A stretch of DNA of 54,230 nt from Nostoc sp. CMAA1605 (GCF_021596505.1 NZ_PJIZ01000067.1:1-54230), one strand, 5' to 3'. Positions 8,136-19,700 are shown, counted from the stretch's first letter. A program made the numbers and translations. The notes: generated by a model not told the origin, from the letters alone.

Positions 8136-10895
8136 TCATAATTTCTGTGGAATAGTGCGAATGGGATTTAAATCAGTCTCTATTTTGGTCTTGAGCTTGA
8201 CAGGAATCTCAATCCAGAATTCTGTACCTTTGTCGATTTCGGATACACATTCCATGACTCCGCCATGATTTTTGACCACTATCTGATAACTAATTGACAA
8301 TCCTAAACCTGTGCCTTTGCCTACAGATTTAGTAGTAAAAAATGGGTCAAAAATACAGTTTTTTACCTCTAGTTTCATGCCTGGGCCATTATCAGCAATG
8401 CGAATGAGAACATGGGATTTATCTGGAGAAATTTGCGTGCAAACATAAATTTTAGGTGTGTCTAGATGCTTTACTGCATATTCTTCTAGAGCATCAATGG
8501 CATTAGCAAATATATTCATGAATACTTGATTCATCTGGCCGGCATAGCATTCTACTAGTGGTAAATCACCATAATCTTTAATAACTTCAATTTCAGAGTT
8601 ATACAGATGCGATTTCAGTCGATGTTGTAAAATTAATAAAGTGCTATTGATCCCTTCATGAATATCAACTAACTTACGCTCTGCTTCATCTAAACGAGAG
8701 AAATTACGTAAGGATAAAATGATGGAACGGATGCGATCTGCGCCCGATTGCATAGAAGCTAGAATTTTGGGTAAATCTTCTACTAAAAAATCTAAATCTA
8801 TGTCTTCTAGGGATTGGGTAATTTGGCTGTGGGGCTGGGGATGGTATTTTTGATAAAGGCTGATCAGTTCTAGTAATTGTTGTGTGTAGTCGCTAGCATG
8901 GCAGAGGTTGCCGTGAATAAAGTTGATAGGATTGTTAATTTCGTGAGCAATACCTGCCACTAACTGTCCTAAGCTGGACATTTTCTCATGTTGAATTAAT
9001 TTTGTTTGGGTATCTTGGAGGTCAAATAAAGCTTTTTCTAAATGCGTGGCTTGAGCTTTGGCTTCGGCTTCCGCTTGACAAGTTTTGTGGTAGAGTTGGG
9101 CTTGAAAAATAGCGATCGCTGCTTGATCTGCTAGCTGTTGTAATAAATTTATTTCTGCTTCTTGCCAATATCTTGGTGCATCACATTGATGAGCAATGAG
9201 TAACCCCCAAGGCTGTTGACTCATATTAATGGGAACAATCAAGTTTGACTTGACCTGCAAACTCTGTAAGAACTCGCGGTGACAATCACTTAAAGAATCT
9301 GTGTCAACATTATTAATTACTCTGACCCTACCACGGAAAAAAAGACGCGCATATTCATCAGGAAAACATCCCGATGGCATTTTCATCCCTAACACCGAAT
9401 CCCAATTACCATGAACTTCCTCTACAATCACTTCGCCATTTGATTCTTCTATGAGTTGGTAAATTAAAACTCGGTCTGAGTTGAGGAGGAAACGCACCTC
9501 TGAAACTATAGTCTGTAGGGTAGTGGGTAAATCCAAACTGCGGCGGATTTGTTCTGTAACTTGCTGAATCGCTTTGGTGATGAGAAATGATTTTTCTAAC
9601 TCAGCCGTTTGTTCTTGAACCCGACATTCTAAATCCAAGTTCAATAACTCTAGTTGTTGGTGAGTGTGTAGTTGTTGAATCGCCACAGCAAAATCTGAAG
9701 CCAAACTTTTTCCTAAAGCAATTTCGGCTGCACTCCATTGGGGTGCTTGGCCTTTTCGCAATTCACGCCAGGCTTCAAAAGATAGCTGTGGGAGTTTTTG
9801 ACGTTGATTTTGTTCACATCTTCCCGCCCAGAGAATTTCCGTATCCCATTCGGGGCGAAAAATACTGATGACTCCGATAAATCTTTGGCGATAGTGAAGG
9901 GGGATGACCAATAGACCGCGAATAGTAGTAGACTGAAACGCAAAAGCTAAAATTGGCAACTGAGTTTCTTTGTAGAGATCAGAAATTGCCCAAACATGAT
10001 CCGGTTTCGACTCAGCCATCCAGGTAATCCACATCGGATGCTGTTCAATCAAATAGTTGTTTAATTCCTTGGGTAGATTTGGTTGCGCCCCGTAAGTATA
10101 TAGTTCTTTACTTTTTTCGAGATAAAGTCTGCCACCAATACCACCTAAAGCCTTAATAGTGGCTTCTAGGGCTGCTTGCAATTGAATTTTGGGCTGCTTG
10201 TGTAAGAGGTGATTGATATGGTTAATGACTGCTTCTCGGTGTTGCTGGGCGCGAGTTGCAGCCAGAAGTAGGCTTTGGGCGATGGAAATCCCTACTTGGT
10301 CAATAATTTGCTGAACTAATTTCAATTCCTGAACAGAAATATGACGTGGTTGACTGTGATGGGATACTAGCAGTCCCCAGAGTTTCTGTTGTTTAGATGG
10401 TTCTTGCAGATCAGATAAAACAATCGGGATGACTAAAGAAGACTGCACACCCATCGCTTGCAAGTATTTTATATGGCATTGGTCTACTGAGCGGTAGTAG
10501 ATATTTTCACCTAGTAAAGTTTGCGATTGGTCTGGTGAGTTGAGTAATGATAACCCAATTTTGCCGGTGGAAACATCTACAATTGTGCGTTGTCTTGCCC
10601 AGAGAAACATCTGTCTGGCTTCTTGAGGAATATCATCGGCCGGAAAATGTAAACCCAATAGAGATGGTAAATTTTGAGACAATAAGGATTCTGCTATGAC
10701 TTCACCGCTACCATCAGCATCAAATTGATAGACCATAACTCGGTCTGTACCTAACAACTCGCGGATTTCGTCAACGGTAGCCCTTGAGATTTCGTTAAGT
10801 TCTAGCGATCGCCTAATCCGGTTAGTAATCCTATGCAGTAAACTTTCTTGATCAAAAATTGGCGGCAAACTATGGGGTTTATCCGTAAATTCCAT
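8136..10895 (-). CDS. Knotless (Cph2-like) phytochrome histidine kinase, GAF-PHY-GAF-HisKA-HATPase
   Basis: GAF1 (about 25-210) has FPADDIP (84-90) and the bilin-lyase dyad C140-H141 in RSVDQCHIKYLQAMGV. Residues about 240-415 read as a PHY domain: the FRPEW and WAG segments and a tongue-like LPQLSFEAW at 368-376, where the usual PRxSF has Gln instead of Arg. GAF3 (about 445-605) has a second C538-H539 dyad and an extra Cys (C510) in SGCF, close to the DXCF motif of blue/green cyanobacteriochromes but with Ser for Asp. HisKA has H651 (AHEINNP), then HATPase with DNGPGM and GTGLGL. There is no PAS domain, hence knotless. The layout matches All2699 (often called AphC) of Nostoc PCC 7120. It is probably a soluble, two-chromophore light sensor; no response regulator is adjacent. 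Confidence 0.85.
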   Translation of the reverse strand: MEFTDKPHSLPPIFDQESLLHRITNRIRRSLELNEISRATVDEIRELLGTDRVMVYQFDADGSGEVIAESLLSQNLPSLLGLHFPADDIPQEARQMFLWARQRTIVDVSTGKIGLSLLNSPDQSQTLLGENIYYRSVDQCHIKYLQAMGVQSSLVIPIVLSDLQEPSKQQKLWGLLVSHHSQPRHISVQELKLVQQIIDQVGISIAQSLLLAATRAQQHREAVINHINHLLHKQPKIQLQAALEATIKALGGIGGRLYLEKSKELYTYGAQPNLPKELNNYLIEQHPMWITWMAESKPDHVWAISDLYKETQLPILAFAFQSTTIRGLLVIPLHYRQRFIGVISIFRPEWDTEILWAGRCEQNQRQKLPQLSFEAWRELRKGQAPQWSAAEIALGKSLASDFAVAIQQLHTHQQLELLNLDLECRVQEQTAELEKSFLITKAIQQVTEQIRRSLDLPTTLQTIVSEVRFLLNSDRVLIYQLIEESNGEVIVEEVHGNWDSVLGMKMPSGCFPDEYARLFFRGRVRVINNVDTDSLSDCHREFLQSLQVKSNLIVPINMSQQPWGLLIAHQCDAPRYWQEAEINLLQQLADQAAIAIFQAQLYHKTCQAEAEAKAQATHLEKALFDLQDTQTKLIQHEKMSSLGQLVAGIAHEINNPINFIHGNLCHASDYTQQLLELISLYQKYHPQPHSQITQSLEDIDLDFLVEDLPKILASMQSGADRIRSIILSLRNFSRLDEAERKLVDIHEGINSTLLILQHRLKSHLYNSEIEVIKDYGDLPLVECYAGQMNQVFMNIFANAIDALEEYAVKHLDTPKIYVCTQISPDKSHVLIRIADNGPGMKLEVKNCIFDPFFTTKSVGKGTGLGLSISYQIVVKNHGGVMECVSEIDKGTEFWIEIPVKLKTKIETDLNPIRTIPQKL

Positions 10896-11365
10896 TAAAT
10901 GTTACACCTAAACAAGATTAACCTTTAGAAACAATTTTCCCCATTTAAAACTAGGAGATTTTTACCCATGCTTCTGTATGGAGACTAATGGCAAATAACT
11001 TATTAATAATTATCTTGATTTTACTCGTTGATGATTTTAATGAATTCGGTGAAAATATCTAATTTGGATAAACTCAAACCTTGTTGATTACCAAAATTTA
11101 AACTTTAGCAGACAAATCGAAATATCGAGTTAATCCAATCCTCACACTTTGTTCATTTCCCAGGATATAAATTTTACTTTTGCGTATAATTATATGAATT
11201 TTTGTATTGATTTTTGGTTTAAATATACCAGAAATTATGCTTTTTCAAAAGTTGCGAATCTTGCTCATAACTATTGTGGTTTCATAATTTTGACCACCCA
11301 TATAAGGCTATTAAAATGTCCAACAGCTTATTAGTTATTAATTTTTGCTTTCACTGGTATCATCA

Positions 11366-11508
11366 CTAAGTAGAACGACTTGAAAAAAACAAAATATGTG
11401 AAGTAATGTAAAAAGATTGGAATCTATTTCGTAGTAAGGACTTCAGTCCTTATTAGAGGACTAAAGTTCTCTCTACAAACCTTGAATTATCTACACCGTT
11501 CTACTTAG
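11366..11508. mobile_element. MITE-like 143-bp element with 12-bp terminal inverted repeats
   Basis: CTAAGTAGAACG at 11366-11377 is the exact reverse complement of CGTTCTACTTAG at 11497-11508. Between them lies a nested palindromic repeat at about 11431-11480 (AAGGACTTCAGTCCTT and GAGGACTAAAGTTCTC) and no ORF. Size, perfect terminal repeats and lack of coding capacity fit a miniature inverted-repeat element moved in trans. ATCA stands close to both ends, but a clean target duplication is not evident. Confidence 0.5.
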
Positions 11509-11540
11509 CAATCATTAAGTTAATGAAGTTAGACAAAATT

Positions 11541-11575
11541 CCAGCTAAAGCTATGACTAAAAGTAAATTAGTCGC
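11541..11575. repeat. Degenerate copy of the 8100-8134 palindromic repeat
   Basis: CCAGCTAAAGCTATGACTAA followed by an AGTAAATTAGTC tail parallels AGGGCTAAAGCCCTGACTAC with its GCGAATTAGTC tail at 8100-8134. The stem bases have diverged, but the GACTA and AATTAGTC parts are retained. Confidence 0.5.
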
Positions 11576-11652
11576 AAAATATCAAGAGCTATTTGCTTAG
11601 TAATTAGCTGCTGTACATTGCATTAATCGCCATCAATGTGGCTGCTTTGATT

Positions 11653-12150
11653 TTAAACTTTGTACTCTTGAGGACAACTGGTTGGAGACATGGCATTACT
11701 TAGTTGGAGATGGCGAATTTCTTCCCTGACACTCATGAGAACTTTACCTAGATGGTTTTGACCAGTTTTATCTACACCACAACCCCAAAAATAATCAGTG
11801 GGGGAATTTTCTACTAAGATTTCATTCCCTGTACTCAAAAGAGTGGCTTGAATGTCAAGATGGGTGAGAAATTTTTTCAATATAGCTTCTCGCATCACTG
11901 AGATTTTGACTAAATCCCAGTCAGAACGCAGTCTGCGGCTAGTACATCGTCCTAAAGCTGCGGCTTCTTCTGGAGTTTTAGCCGCACGGATGACGGGAAT
12001 AATTACCGCATCTACACTCCCAACAAACTTTTGTGCTTGATAGTAATGCTCTACTGTTGACCAGTAAGTGCCTTGAATTTCAATACCGTGGGTAGAAAAG
12101 TTAGAAAAACAACCAAAAGGTTGCCAAACTTTATAAAAGTAAATGGTCAT
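11653..12150 (-). CDS. NADAR (YbiA-like) family protein, probable N-glycosidase
   Basis: The 165-aa protein matches the NADAR domain along its whole length: FGCFSNFS near the N-terminus, then WSTVEHYYQAQKF, then a helix-rich middle with ALGRCTSRRLRSDWD, and near the end DYFWGCGVDKTGQNHLGKVLM. In E. coli YbiA this family cleaves N-glycosidic bonds of early riboflavin intermediates, and other NADAR proteins act on ADP-ribose or NAD-derived compounds. Which substrate applies here cannot be told. The Glu of the EHYYQ motif and the Asp/Trp of DYFWG are present. It is cytoplasmic with no signal peptide. The neighbour upstream on the same strand is a YafJ-type amidotransferase 169 bp away. Confidence 0.85.
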   Translation of the reverse strand: MTIYFYKVWQPFGCFSNFSTHGIEIQGTYWSTVEHYYQAQKFVGSVDAVIIPVIRAAKTPEEAAALGRCTSRRLRSDWDLVKISVMREAILKKFLTHLDIQATLLSTGNEILVENSPTDYFWGCGVDKTGQNHLGKVLMSVREEIRHLQLSNAMSPTSCPQEYKV

Positions 12151-12319
12151 TTGAAAATTTTTCTTTTATATCAGATATCAACTTCTATAATGCCTTTAGA
12201 TGTCAACTGTCAGTGATCTACTTGAGACTGAAAGCTATTATTTGCCTAACGATAGAAGCGATCGCAGACTGCGTAATTATATTGTGGGGAAATTGAGGCA
12301 ATTTTTCCTTCTGTTTTCC

Positions 12320-13093
12320 CTACGATATTTTCAGGGGTAAACCATCTTGAAACACTAACAATTCTCCTGGTTGAATTGGTGTCCAGACTTCGTTATCTGT
12401 TAGGGGAGTAGTGGCGATGACGGCGACGCGATCGCTGGGTGTAGTTAATTCCCGAAAATCTACTGTCATATCTTGGTCTATCAAGTGAGCTGCTGCAAAG
12501 GGTGCTTGACGGACTATGTAACTCAGTTTTGTAGAACAGTGGGTAAAAAAATGTTCTCCGTCTGAGAGTAAGTAATTAAAAATACCTTTAGCTGCTAATT
12601 CGGCTGTGACTGATTGCAGCACAGGATATAGTTTCTCTAGAGGGGGTTTACCTTGAGGAAAACTTTGTCTGATAGTTTCGAGAATTACACAAAAAGCTTT
12701 TTCACTGTCAGTATTACCTACAGCTTGATAAAAACCTTGCGGTTCAGGTTCAAAATCAGGCAAATTACCATTGTGAGCAAACACCCAATATCTCCCCCAC
12801 AGTTCCCGGCGAAAGGGATGACAGTTTTGTAAAGCGACTTCTCCTTGGGTAGCCTTGCGAATGTGAGCGATTACATGGGTAGAGTGGATGGGATAGCGTC
12901 TGACTAAATCTGCGATTGGCGAATTAATCGAAGGTTTAGCATCTAAAAATATCCGACATCCTTTTCCTTCAAAGAAAGCAATCCCCCAACCATCACTATG
13001 ATCATCCGTTTTTCCTCCTCGCGCCGAAAAGCCTTCAAAAGAAAAGCAGATATCCGTCGGCACATTGCAATTCATTCCTAATAATTGACACAT
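12320..13093 (-). CDS. Class II glutamine amidotransferase, YafJ-like
   Basis: The protein begins MCQLLGMNCN, so after removal of Met the Cys is the N-terminal nucleophile of an Ntn-type glutaminase. Further class II motifs follow: DHSDGWGIAF, HVIAHIRKAT, FAHNGNL and GNTDSEKAF. The 257-aa length corresponds to a stand-alone amidotransferase domain, as in E. coli YafJ. The natural acceptor is not known for this family. It lies upstream of the NADAR gene on the same strand, but the 169-bp gap containing a HIP1 site does not require one transcript. Confidence 0.85.
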   Translation of the reverse strand: MCQLLGMNCNVPTDICFSFEGFSARGGKTDDHSDGWGIAFFEGKGCRIFLDAKPSINSPIADLVRRYPIHSTHVIAHIRKATQGEVALQNCHPFRRELWGRYWVFAHNGNLPDFEPEPQGFYQAVGNTDSEKAFCVILETIRQSFPQGKPPLEKLYPVLQSVTAELAAKGIFNYLLSDGEHFFTHCSTKLSYIVRQAPFAAAHLIDQDMTVDFRELTTPSDRVAVIATTPLTDNEVWTPIQPGELLVFQDGLPLKIS

Positions 13094-13502
13094 TGATCAG
13101 CAGTAGTTTCTGGAATTGTTGATTTGTCCTTCAAAATCAAGATACTTCAGAATGCTGACACTATTTTGGCGCGATCGCTGCATTTTCAGAAAATAGCTGT
13201 TACTGAGGCTTAGTATCAGCAATCATACTTATCCAACCACGATGCTGATAGTTAGGCTGTAAAATGATTTGAGGTTTTTTCTGATCTTCAATCTGCTAAT
13301 TTTGATCCCTCAGCTATTTATATAAGGAACTCTACTTAATAAATTATTGGCTTCATATAACTTTATGCTATTTTTAAGTGTTTACACTGAAGAAATTACT
13401 TAAGAAAACAATAATTATAAAAACAGTTATGGAACTAATAGAAATGTTACATAACTATAGAATACAGGTTTTGCAATTACATTTTAATAAATTTAAAAAA
13501 TC
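13094..13502. other. Intergenic region, about 410 bp, nothing identified
   Basis: AT-rich sequence between the YafJ-like gene and the small zinc-ribbon gene, with one HIP1 palindrome near 13171. I find no frame, repeat array or clear terminator. Confidence 0.6.
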
Positions 13503-13676
13503 ATGAATACTTGCCCTTGCTGCTCTCATAGGCTTTTACGCCATGTTCGTAGCCATGCAGTTTATTTTTTTTGTCGTCAATGTTGGCAAGAAATGCCCCT
13601 TTTACAACAGACAAAAAATCATCATTTTTCATCGATTTTAGTGTATCAGCAACAGGCATCTTATACAAAAGTTTGA
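13503..13676 (+). CDS. Small zinc-ribbon protein (57 aa)
   Basis: The plus-strand frame reads MNTCPCCSHRLLRHVRSHAV and continues YFFCRQCWQEMP. This gives a CPCC plus CRQC four-cysteine knuckle spaced by about 17 residues, with C4, C6/C7, C24 and C27 as candidate zinc ligands. Short proteins with this CPCCS...CxxCxQEMP pattern are widespread in cyanobacteria and have no known function. The opposite strand also has an open frame of 60 codons here, but the conserved cysteine pattern supports the plus strand. No clear Shine-Dalgarno sequence precedes the ATG. It may be regulatory or nucleic-acid binding; that is a guess from the fold only. Confidence 0.75.
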   Translation: MNTCPCCSHRLLRHVRSHAVYFFCRQCWQEMPLLQQTKNHHFSSILVYQQQASYTKV

Positions 13677-13681
13677 ATCTC

Positions 13682-13745
13682 AAGCATTACAGGGTGTAGG
13701 GGTTTAGGGGTGTAAGGGTTTAGGGGTTTAGGGGTGTAGGGGATA
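13682..13745. repeat. GGGGTTTA/GGGGTGTA tandem array
   Basis: Units of GGGGTGTA, GGGGTTTA and GGGTTTA alternate about seven times between the small zinc-ribbon gene and the end of the giant kinase gene. It resembles the other 7-8-bp arrays in the window but has a different unit. Confidence 0.85.
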
Positions 13746-13757
13746 AAATTGTTTCTT

Positions 13758-16700
13758 TTATGTCAGAGGTAATGTAATGATAAATTCTGTTCCTTGACCC
13801 AATGTAGAATCTACACTTAGCTTGCCATTGTGCTTTTCTACGATAATTTGACGAGCGATCGCTAATCCCAAACCTGTACCTTTACCTACGGATTTGGTCG
13901 TAAATAGATGGTCAAATATTTTCTGTTTGACTGATTCACTCATCCCTATGCCGTTATCTGAAATGGCAATTTTCACAAATTCATTTTCTACAGCAGTTTT
14001 AATAGAAATCCGGTTGGGATTAGCTTTAATTTCCTCTTGAGTGCGTTGGTGATTAGATTCTTCTAAAGCATCAATGGCATTAGCTAAAATATTCATAAAT
14101 ACCTGATTTAATTGACCAGGAAAACATTCAATTCGTGGTAATTCTCCATATTCAGTCATCACTTCAATGGCTGGACGCTGTTCATTAGCTTTGAGACGAT
14201 GTTTCAAAATTAAAACGGTGCTATCAATGCCTTGATGAATATCAAATGGTACTTTGTAATCTCTATCAGCACGGGAGAATGTGCGAAGACTGGTGCTGAT
14301 ATTTTTCAGGCGATCGCAAGCCATTGTCATGGAATCAATCATTTTGGGTAAATCTTCCAAGCTATATTCCAAGTCAATTTCCTCAGCATGATCGAGAATT
14401 TCTGCATTTTCCTCTGTGAGATTTTCTTGATATAATCTCAAGTGTTCAATCATATCAGTAATTGTGGGTTTAGCTTGTTTGAGCGTGGCAGCAATAAAAC
14501 CCAAGGGATTATTCATTTCATGAGCCACACCAGCGACTAAATTACCTAAAGCAGACATTTTTTCACTTTGGATCATTTGTAATTGAGCGTTTTGCAAATT
14601 AGCCAGGGCTTGCTCTAAATCTTGAGATTTTTGTTGTAAAGCCAGTTCGGCTTGCTTGCGATCGCTAATATCTCGCATTACAGCTACCGCACCAATTTTG
14701 TTACCCGCAGCATCAATGATGGCTTGTCCACTAGCTAACAGGATTCTCTGCAAACCATGCTTTGGTGCAATCACCATTTCGGCGTTTTCGACTATTTCCC
14801 CTTGAAAGGCGCGAAATAAAGGTATTTCTGTGGTTGATAGTTTGGTTTTACCATCCGCCTGATAAAGATCAAAATGTTGCGCCCATTGTTCTGGTGTGAT
14901 GGCTTCTACCGGTAAACCATGAAACTCACGAGTTGCTTTATTAAAGAGAATTAACTTACCACTAGCATCACAAACAACAATGCCATCAGTAATATTGTCA
15001 ATGATCGCATTTAAAAATTCTCGTTCTTTGGCTAAAGAGGCTTCTACTTGTTTGCGATCGCTAATATCAATTACTACCCCATCCCAAAGAATCGCGCCAT
15101 CGGGTTGTTTTTCTGGCCTAGCCGCAGATTGAATCCATTTGACAGTTCCTGAAGGAAGGACAATTCGCCATTCTTGCTCAAATGGTGTGAGTGTTTGAGC
15201 AGAATGGAGAACTGCTTGTTCAATAGCTGGGTGATCATCAGGATGGTGTAAAGCGTAAATACTAAACTTTCCCGTCATCACTAATTCTGGCTCGACACCG
15301 TACAAATCTAGACAGCCAGAACTCACGTAGGGCGTTGAGACTGAACCGTCTGCACCCAAACGAAATTGATACACCATCCCCGGAATATTATTGGCTAAAT
15401 TTTGGAAGCGGGTTTCATTGGCTTGCAATTGGGCCAGAGAATTTGACAGTTGCTGGGCATAATTTTGGTAATTTTGATAGAGTCGGGCATTTTGTAGAGA
15501 AATAGCCGCTTGCGTACATAATAGATTCAATAGTTCGACGCGATCGCTGGTAAACGCGCCTGTGGCTAAGTTGTTTTCCAAATACAACACACCCAATAAT
15601 TTACCTTGATGCAAAATTGGCACACATAGCAAACTCTTGGGTTGATGTTTTAAGACATAGGGATCGGCTAAAAACGAGGGATGTGAACTAGCATCTATGA
15701 CTACACTGGGCTGTAAAGTCCGTTTGACAACATTGATTAAACTGATAGGTACTTCTTCACTTTCGGATAATGGCTGGGACTGTAAAACGATGGAATATTG
15801 TGTGACATTGCTGACAGCCTCGATTTTGAGTTGGTCTTCATCGAGTAACATCAATACACATTTATCTGCACCGGCTGTAGTAGTGACAATTTCTACAAGG
15901 GTAATCAGTAATTTATCAAGTTGTATTTCACTAGAAAGATTATGAGAAGCTTTCAAAACTGCATTCAAGTCGAGGGTGACAGAGATGGTACTGCTGTTTC
16001 CCGATGAAAAGGTTTTCTGTGTCAAGAAATTTTCTTTGGCTCTGACAGTTTCCGATGATGAGAGTTTTGTAGTTGTCTGTTGGAGAATTTTTGTCAAAAG
16101 TTGGGGATAATGTTGTTCTAAATCAACAACTTTGGCTTTTGCGCCCCAACGCGCATAACTATAATAAGCCTCTGTCATGTATTCTTCCGCGACGCGCTGT
16201 TTTCCCCAATCTAGGTAGAATTTAGCAGCTAGTTCATTAGCGAGTGCTTCTTCTTGCAGATAACCGTGTTCTTTAGCTAGAGAAATAGCGCGATCGTACA
16301 TTTCCATCGCTTCACTTTTATGCCCTAAAATTTTGTGATATTGTGCCGCTACCAAAGTAAACTTATGCTCATGATTCGCCGGTGCAAACTCTGCCCACGA
16401 TTGGAGTTTTACCTGATTTTCTGTGACTTTGGTGATAAAATCTTGTTGTTCGGATGACGATACATGGGGATATAAAGCCAAACGAGTTAAAGAATCATAA
16501 AAGTAAAAATTTGGGATCAAAATTAAGCCATTGATACTGGCTAAATATTTTTCTACTATGGCAGCGTTTTCTAGTGCTTGTTGGTAATTGGCAAACAAAT
16601 TACATAGCAGTAACTTACAAAAATGTACTTGACAAATGATGCTGACTTGATTGGCTGCATAATGTAAAGGTAACATTTTTGTTTCGTCATATTTTGCCCC

Positions 16701-19700
16701 AGTCAAACAACAGGGATCATCGTTATCACCTAGTAGATTTAAGACCGATTGATGATAAACATTATTAAAGTTGGCATAGGTAGTTTGTTTGAGTTGGGAA
16801 ATCACCTGTCCATAGTTAGATATGGTTTTTTCTAACTTATCTAATTCTTGACCACTTAAATAAGCATATCTGCCAAAAACATAAGCAGACATCGCCGCAT
16901 ATTCGATATCACCATTTTCTAACCCGCAAGTGTAGGCTTCTATTAGGGGAGTTAAGGTTGTTCGTAAATGCTCTTTCCAGTGGCGGACAAAACAATTAAA
17001 GGCCAATAATGTTTTGGCTTTTAACTTTTTAGCATTTAATTTATCGGTTAACTCTAAGGCAACTTTTCCTAATGCGTAACCTAGATTAATATCTCCTAAA
17101 ACAGTACAGGTAAGGAGTCCGTAAGTAGCATAGGCATAGGTTGATTCTGGGGCGTTACCATAGAGAATTGATAATTCTACTTGTTTAATCACAATTAGCT
17201 TGAAGAAGCTGGGTGCAGCTTGATAAGCAGCAGAAATAATATTGGATAAAATTTGCATTGCTGCCAACATTTTTGCATCTTGCATGGTTGGCAGTTGTAA
17301 TAGGTTAGCTATGGGTTGCTGTTGGAGGAGTGAATTTGCTTGTGCTATAGCTTGTGTAATATCTTTTTGTTCAGGCTGTTCTGGTAGTTCGATCCCCAGC
17401 GATCGCAACACCATCAATGCTAGTTTTAATGCTTCTAAATGGCGGCTTTGTGCCATACAAGCCTGAATTTTAGTATTATAAACAGGTATTTGTTCGAGGA
17501 AATTTGTCGCATTTTGAATGACAATATCTGCATATATTTCCATGTTTTGAAAATTGCCACTCAAATAACAAGCTTCGGTAATTGCTTCGTATAATTCTAA
17601 AGTTAAATCATATTGATTTCGCCAACTGCCAGCACGTAGAAGTTGTAAACCTATAGTTAAATAATCAACTGCTGTTATATAGGCAGTAGCAGTTTTTGCT
17701 TTGATACCTGCCTGGAAATTTAACTCAATGAGTTGATGAATTTCCTCTGGGTTAGTAATGAGGTTTTTGCCAATATTTAATTGATTAACAATAGCAAAAA
17801 TCTTGTCTTCTATGGCGATATTTGGTGTATTGTGTAGTAAAAGTCTGCCAATTAGTAAATGTGTGGTTTCTCGTTGTTCTGGAGGAATTAAAGAATAGGC
17901 AGCTTGTTGCACACGGTCATGTAAAAATTTATAGGTAAAAATTGTATAATCTTTGTTATTCAACGAGAGATGATGATCACCTATGGCGAATTTATAGACA
18001 TCACTCTGAGGTAAAATTAAACCTGCTTGTAGGGCTGGCCATAAATCATGGGATGTTTTTAATTCTGCTTTTTCCGCCACAATTGCCAAGGTAGCTAAAT
18101 CAAACTGATTACCAATACAAGCTGCTAACCGCAGTATATTTTGGGTGGATGTTGGCAGTTTTTTTAACTGCAATGCCATAAAATCCACAATATCATCTGT
18201 AATAGATTGCTGCGTCACTTGTGTGATGTCACATTCCCAACAGCCGGATTGATAGTTGAAATAAATCAATCCATCTTGATGCAACGCTTGGAGAAATTGA
18301 CTAGTAAAAAATGGATTCCCTTGAGTTTTTCTAAATACAAGTGCAGAAAGATGACTGGCTAAATTCTTTTCACATTTTAGAGTATCAGCCACTAAATCAT
18401 TAATTTGGTCGGAATTGAGTGGTGCTAAATTAATTCTATTAATAGTTGCTGCGGTTTGGGCAATTTCGTTGACAGTCAACATCAATGGATGTGCTGGGTT
18501 GACTTCATGATCACGATATGCACCAATGATGAATAGATGACCTGTATCAGCCATTAATAACTGCATTAATTTTAAGGATGCAGAATCAGCCCATTGTAAG
18601 TCATCTAAAAATATCACCAGTGGATGGTTAACACTAGTAAAAACTTGAGTAAATTTCTGAAACAGCAGATTAAACCGATTTTGAGCCGCATTTCCTGATA
18701 ACTGGGGTACTTGCGGTTGCTGTCCGATGATTTTTTCTAATTCGGGAATCACTTCGATAATGACTTGGCTATTTTCTCCCAAAGCTGCTAAAATTTTGCT
18801 TTGCCATGCTTGGATTTGCGAGTCACTTTCTGTTAGTAATTGTCCCATTAAATCCCTGAAGGATTGAACAAAGGCACTTAAAGGAATATTCCGTTGAAAT
18901 TGATCAAACTTACCTCGAATAAAATAGCCGCGTTGTCTGACAATGGGCTTATGGACTTCATTGACTACAGCCGTTTTGCCAATTCCAGAAAACCCAGCCA
19001 CTAACATCATTTCTGTCGCACCAAGGCTAACTCTATCAAAGGCTTCTAGGATGGTGGCGACTTCGGTTTCTCTACCATAGAGTTTATCAGAGATGAGGAA
19101 GCGATCGCCTATATCTCGTTGTGCAATTGCAAAGCTTTCTATCCTACCAGTTGTTGATAGCTGATTTAAGCAATTTTCTAAATCAAATTTCAGCCCCGTT
19201 GTACTTTGATAACGTTCCTCGGCATTTTTTGCCATTAATTTCATCACGATATCCGACAACACCGACGGAATATTTTCCAGATGTTTAAAATCAGGTGGTG
19301 TTTTCGCAATATGACAATGCACTAATTCAATCGGATCATTGGCTGTAAAAGGTAAATTACCTGTCAGCAATTCATAGAATGTGACACCTAAAGAATAAAA
19401 ATCAGTCCGGTAATCAACACAGCGATTCATTCTCCCTGTCTGTTCAGGAGAAATGTAAGCTAGTGTTCCTTCTAAGACATTGGGATTAACCAGTGTTTGA
19501 GTTTCTCGTGGTAACAAAGATGCAATGCTAAAGTCAATTAATTTTACTTGTTTAGTTACAGGATTAATTAAAATATTGCTAGGTTTAATATCTTTATGAA
19601 TAATATGATTTTGATAGAGTATATTTAAGGCATCACATAAGGCGATCGCAATTTCCAAAAACTCCTGTAGAGACTTGACATCTAACTTCCCTACACTCTT

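Larger units (their letters stand above)
10896..11652. other. 757-bp AT-rich intergenic region
   Basis: Holds the promoter side of the phytochrome-like kinase (10896 onward), a MITE-like element (11366-11508) and a degenerate palindromic dispersed repeat (11541-11575). A 61-codon frame at 11149-11334 has no start context or protein-like composition and is not called. Confidence 0.7.

Noticed and set aside
11149..11334. 61-codon plus-strand frame in AT-rich DNA
   Set aside because: Phe/Tyr/Asn-rich translation typical of random AT-rich sequence, and no start context.
13501..13683. 60-codon minus-strand frame
   Set aside because: It is the shadow of the plus-strand zinc-ribbon gene, whose cysteine pattern is far more convincing.
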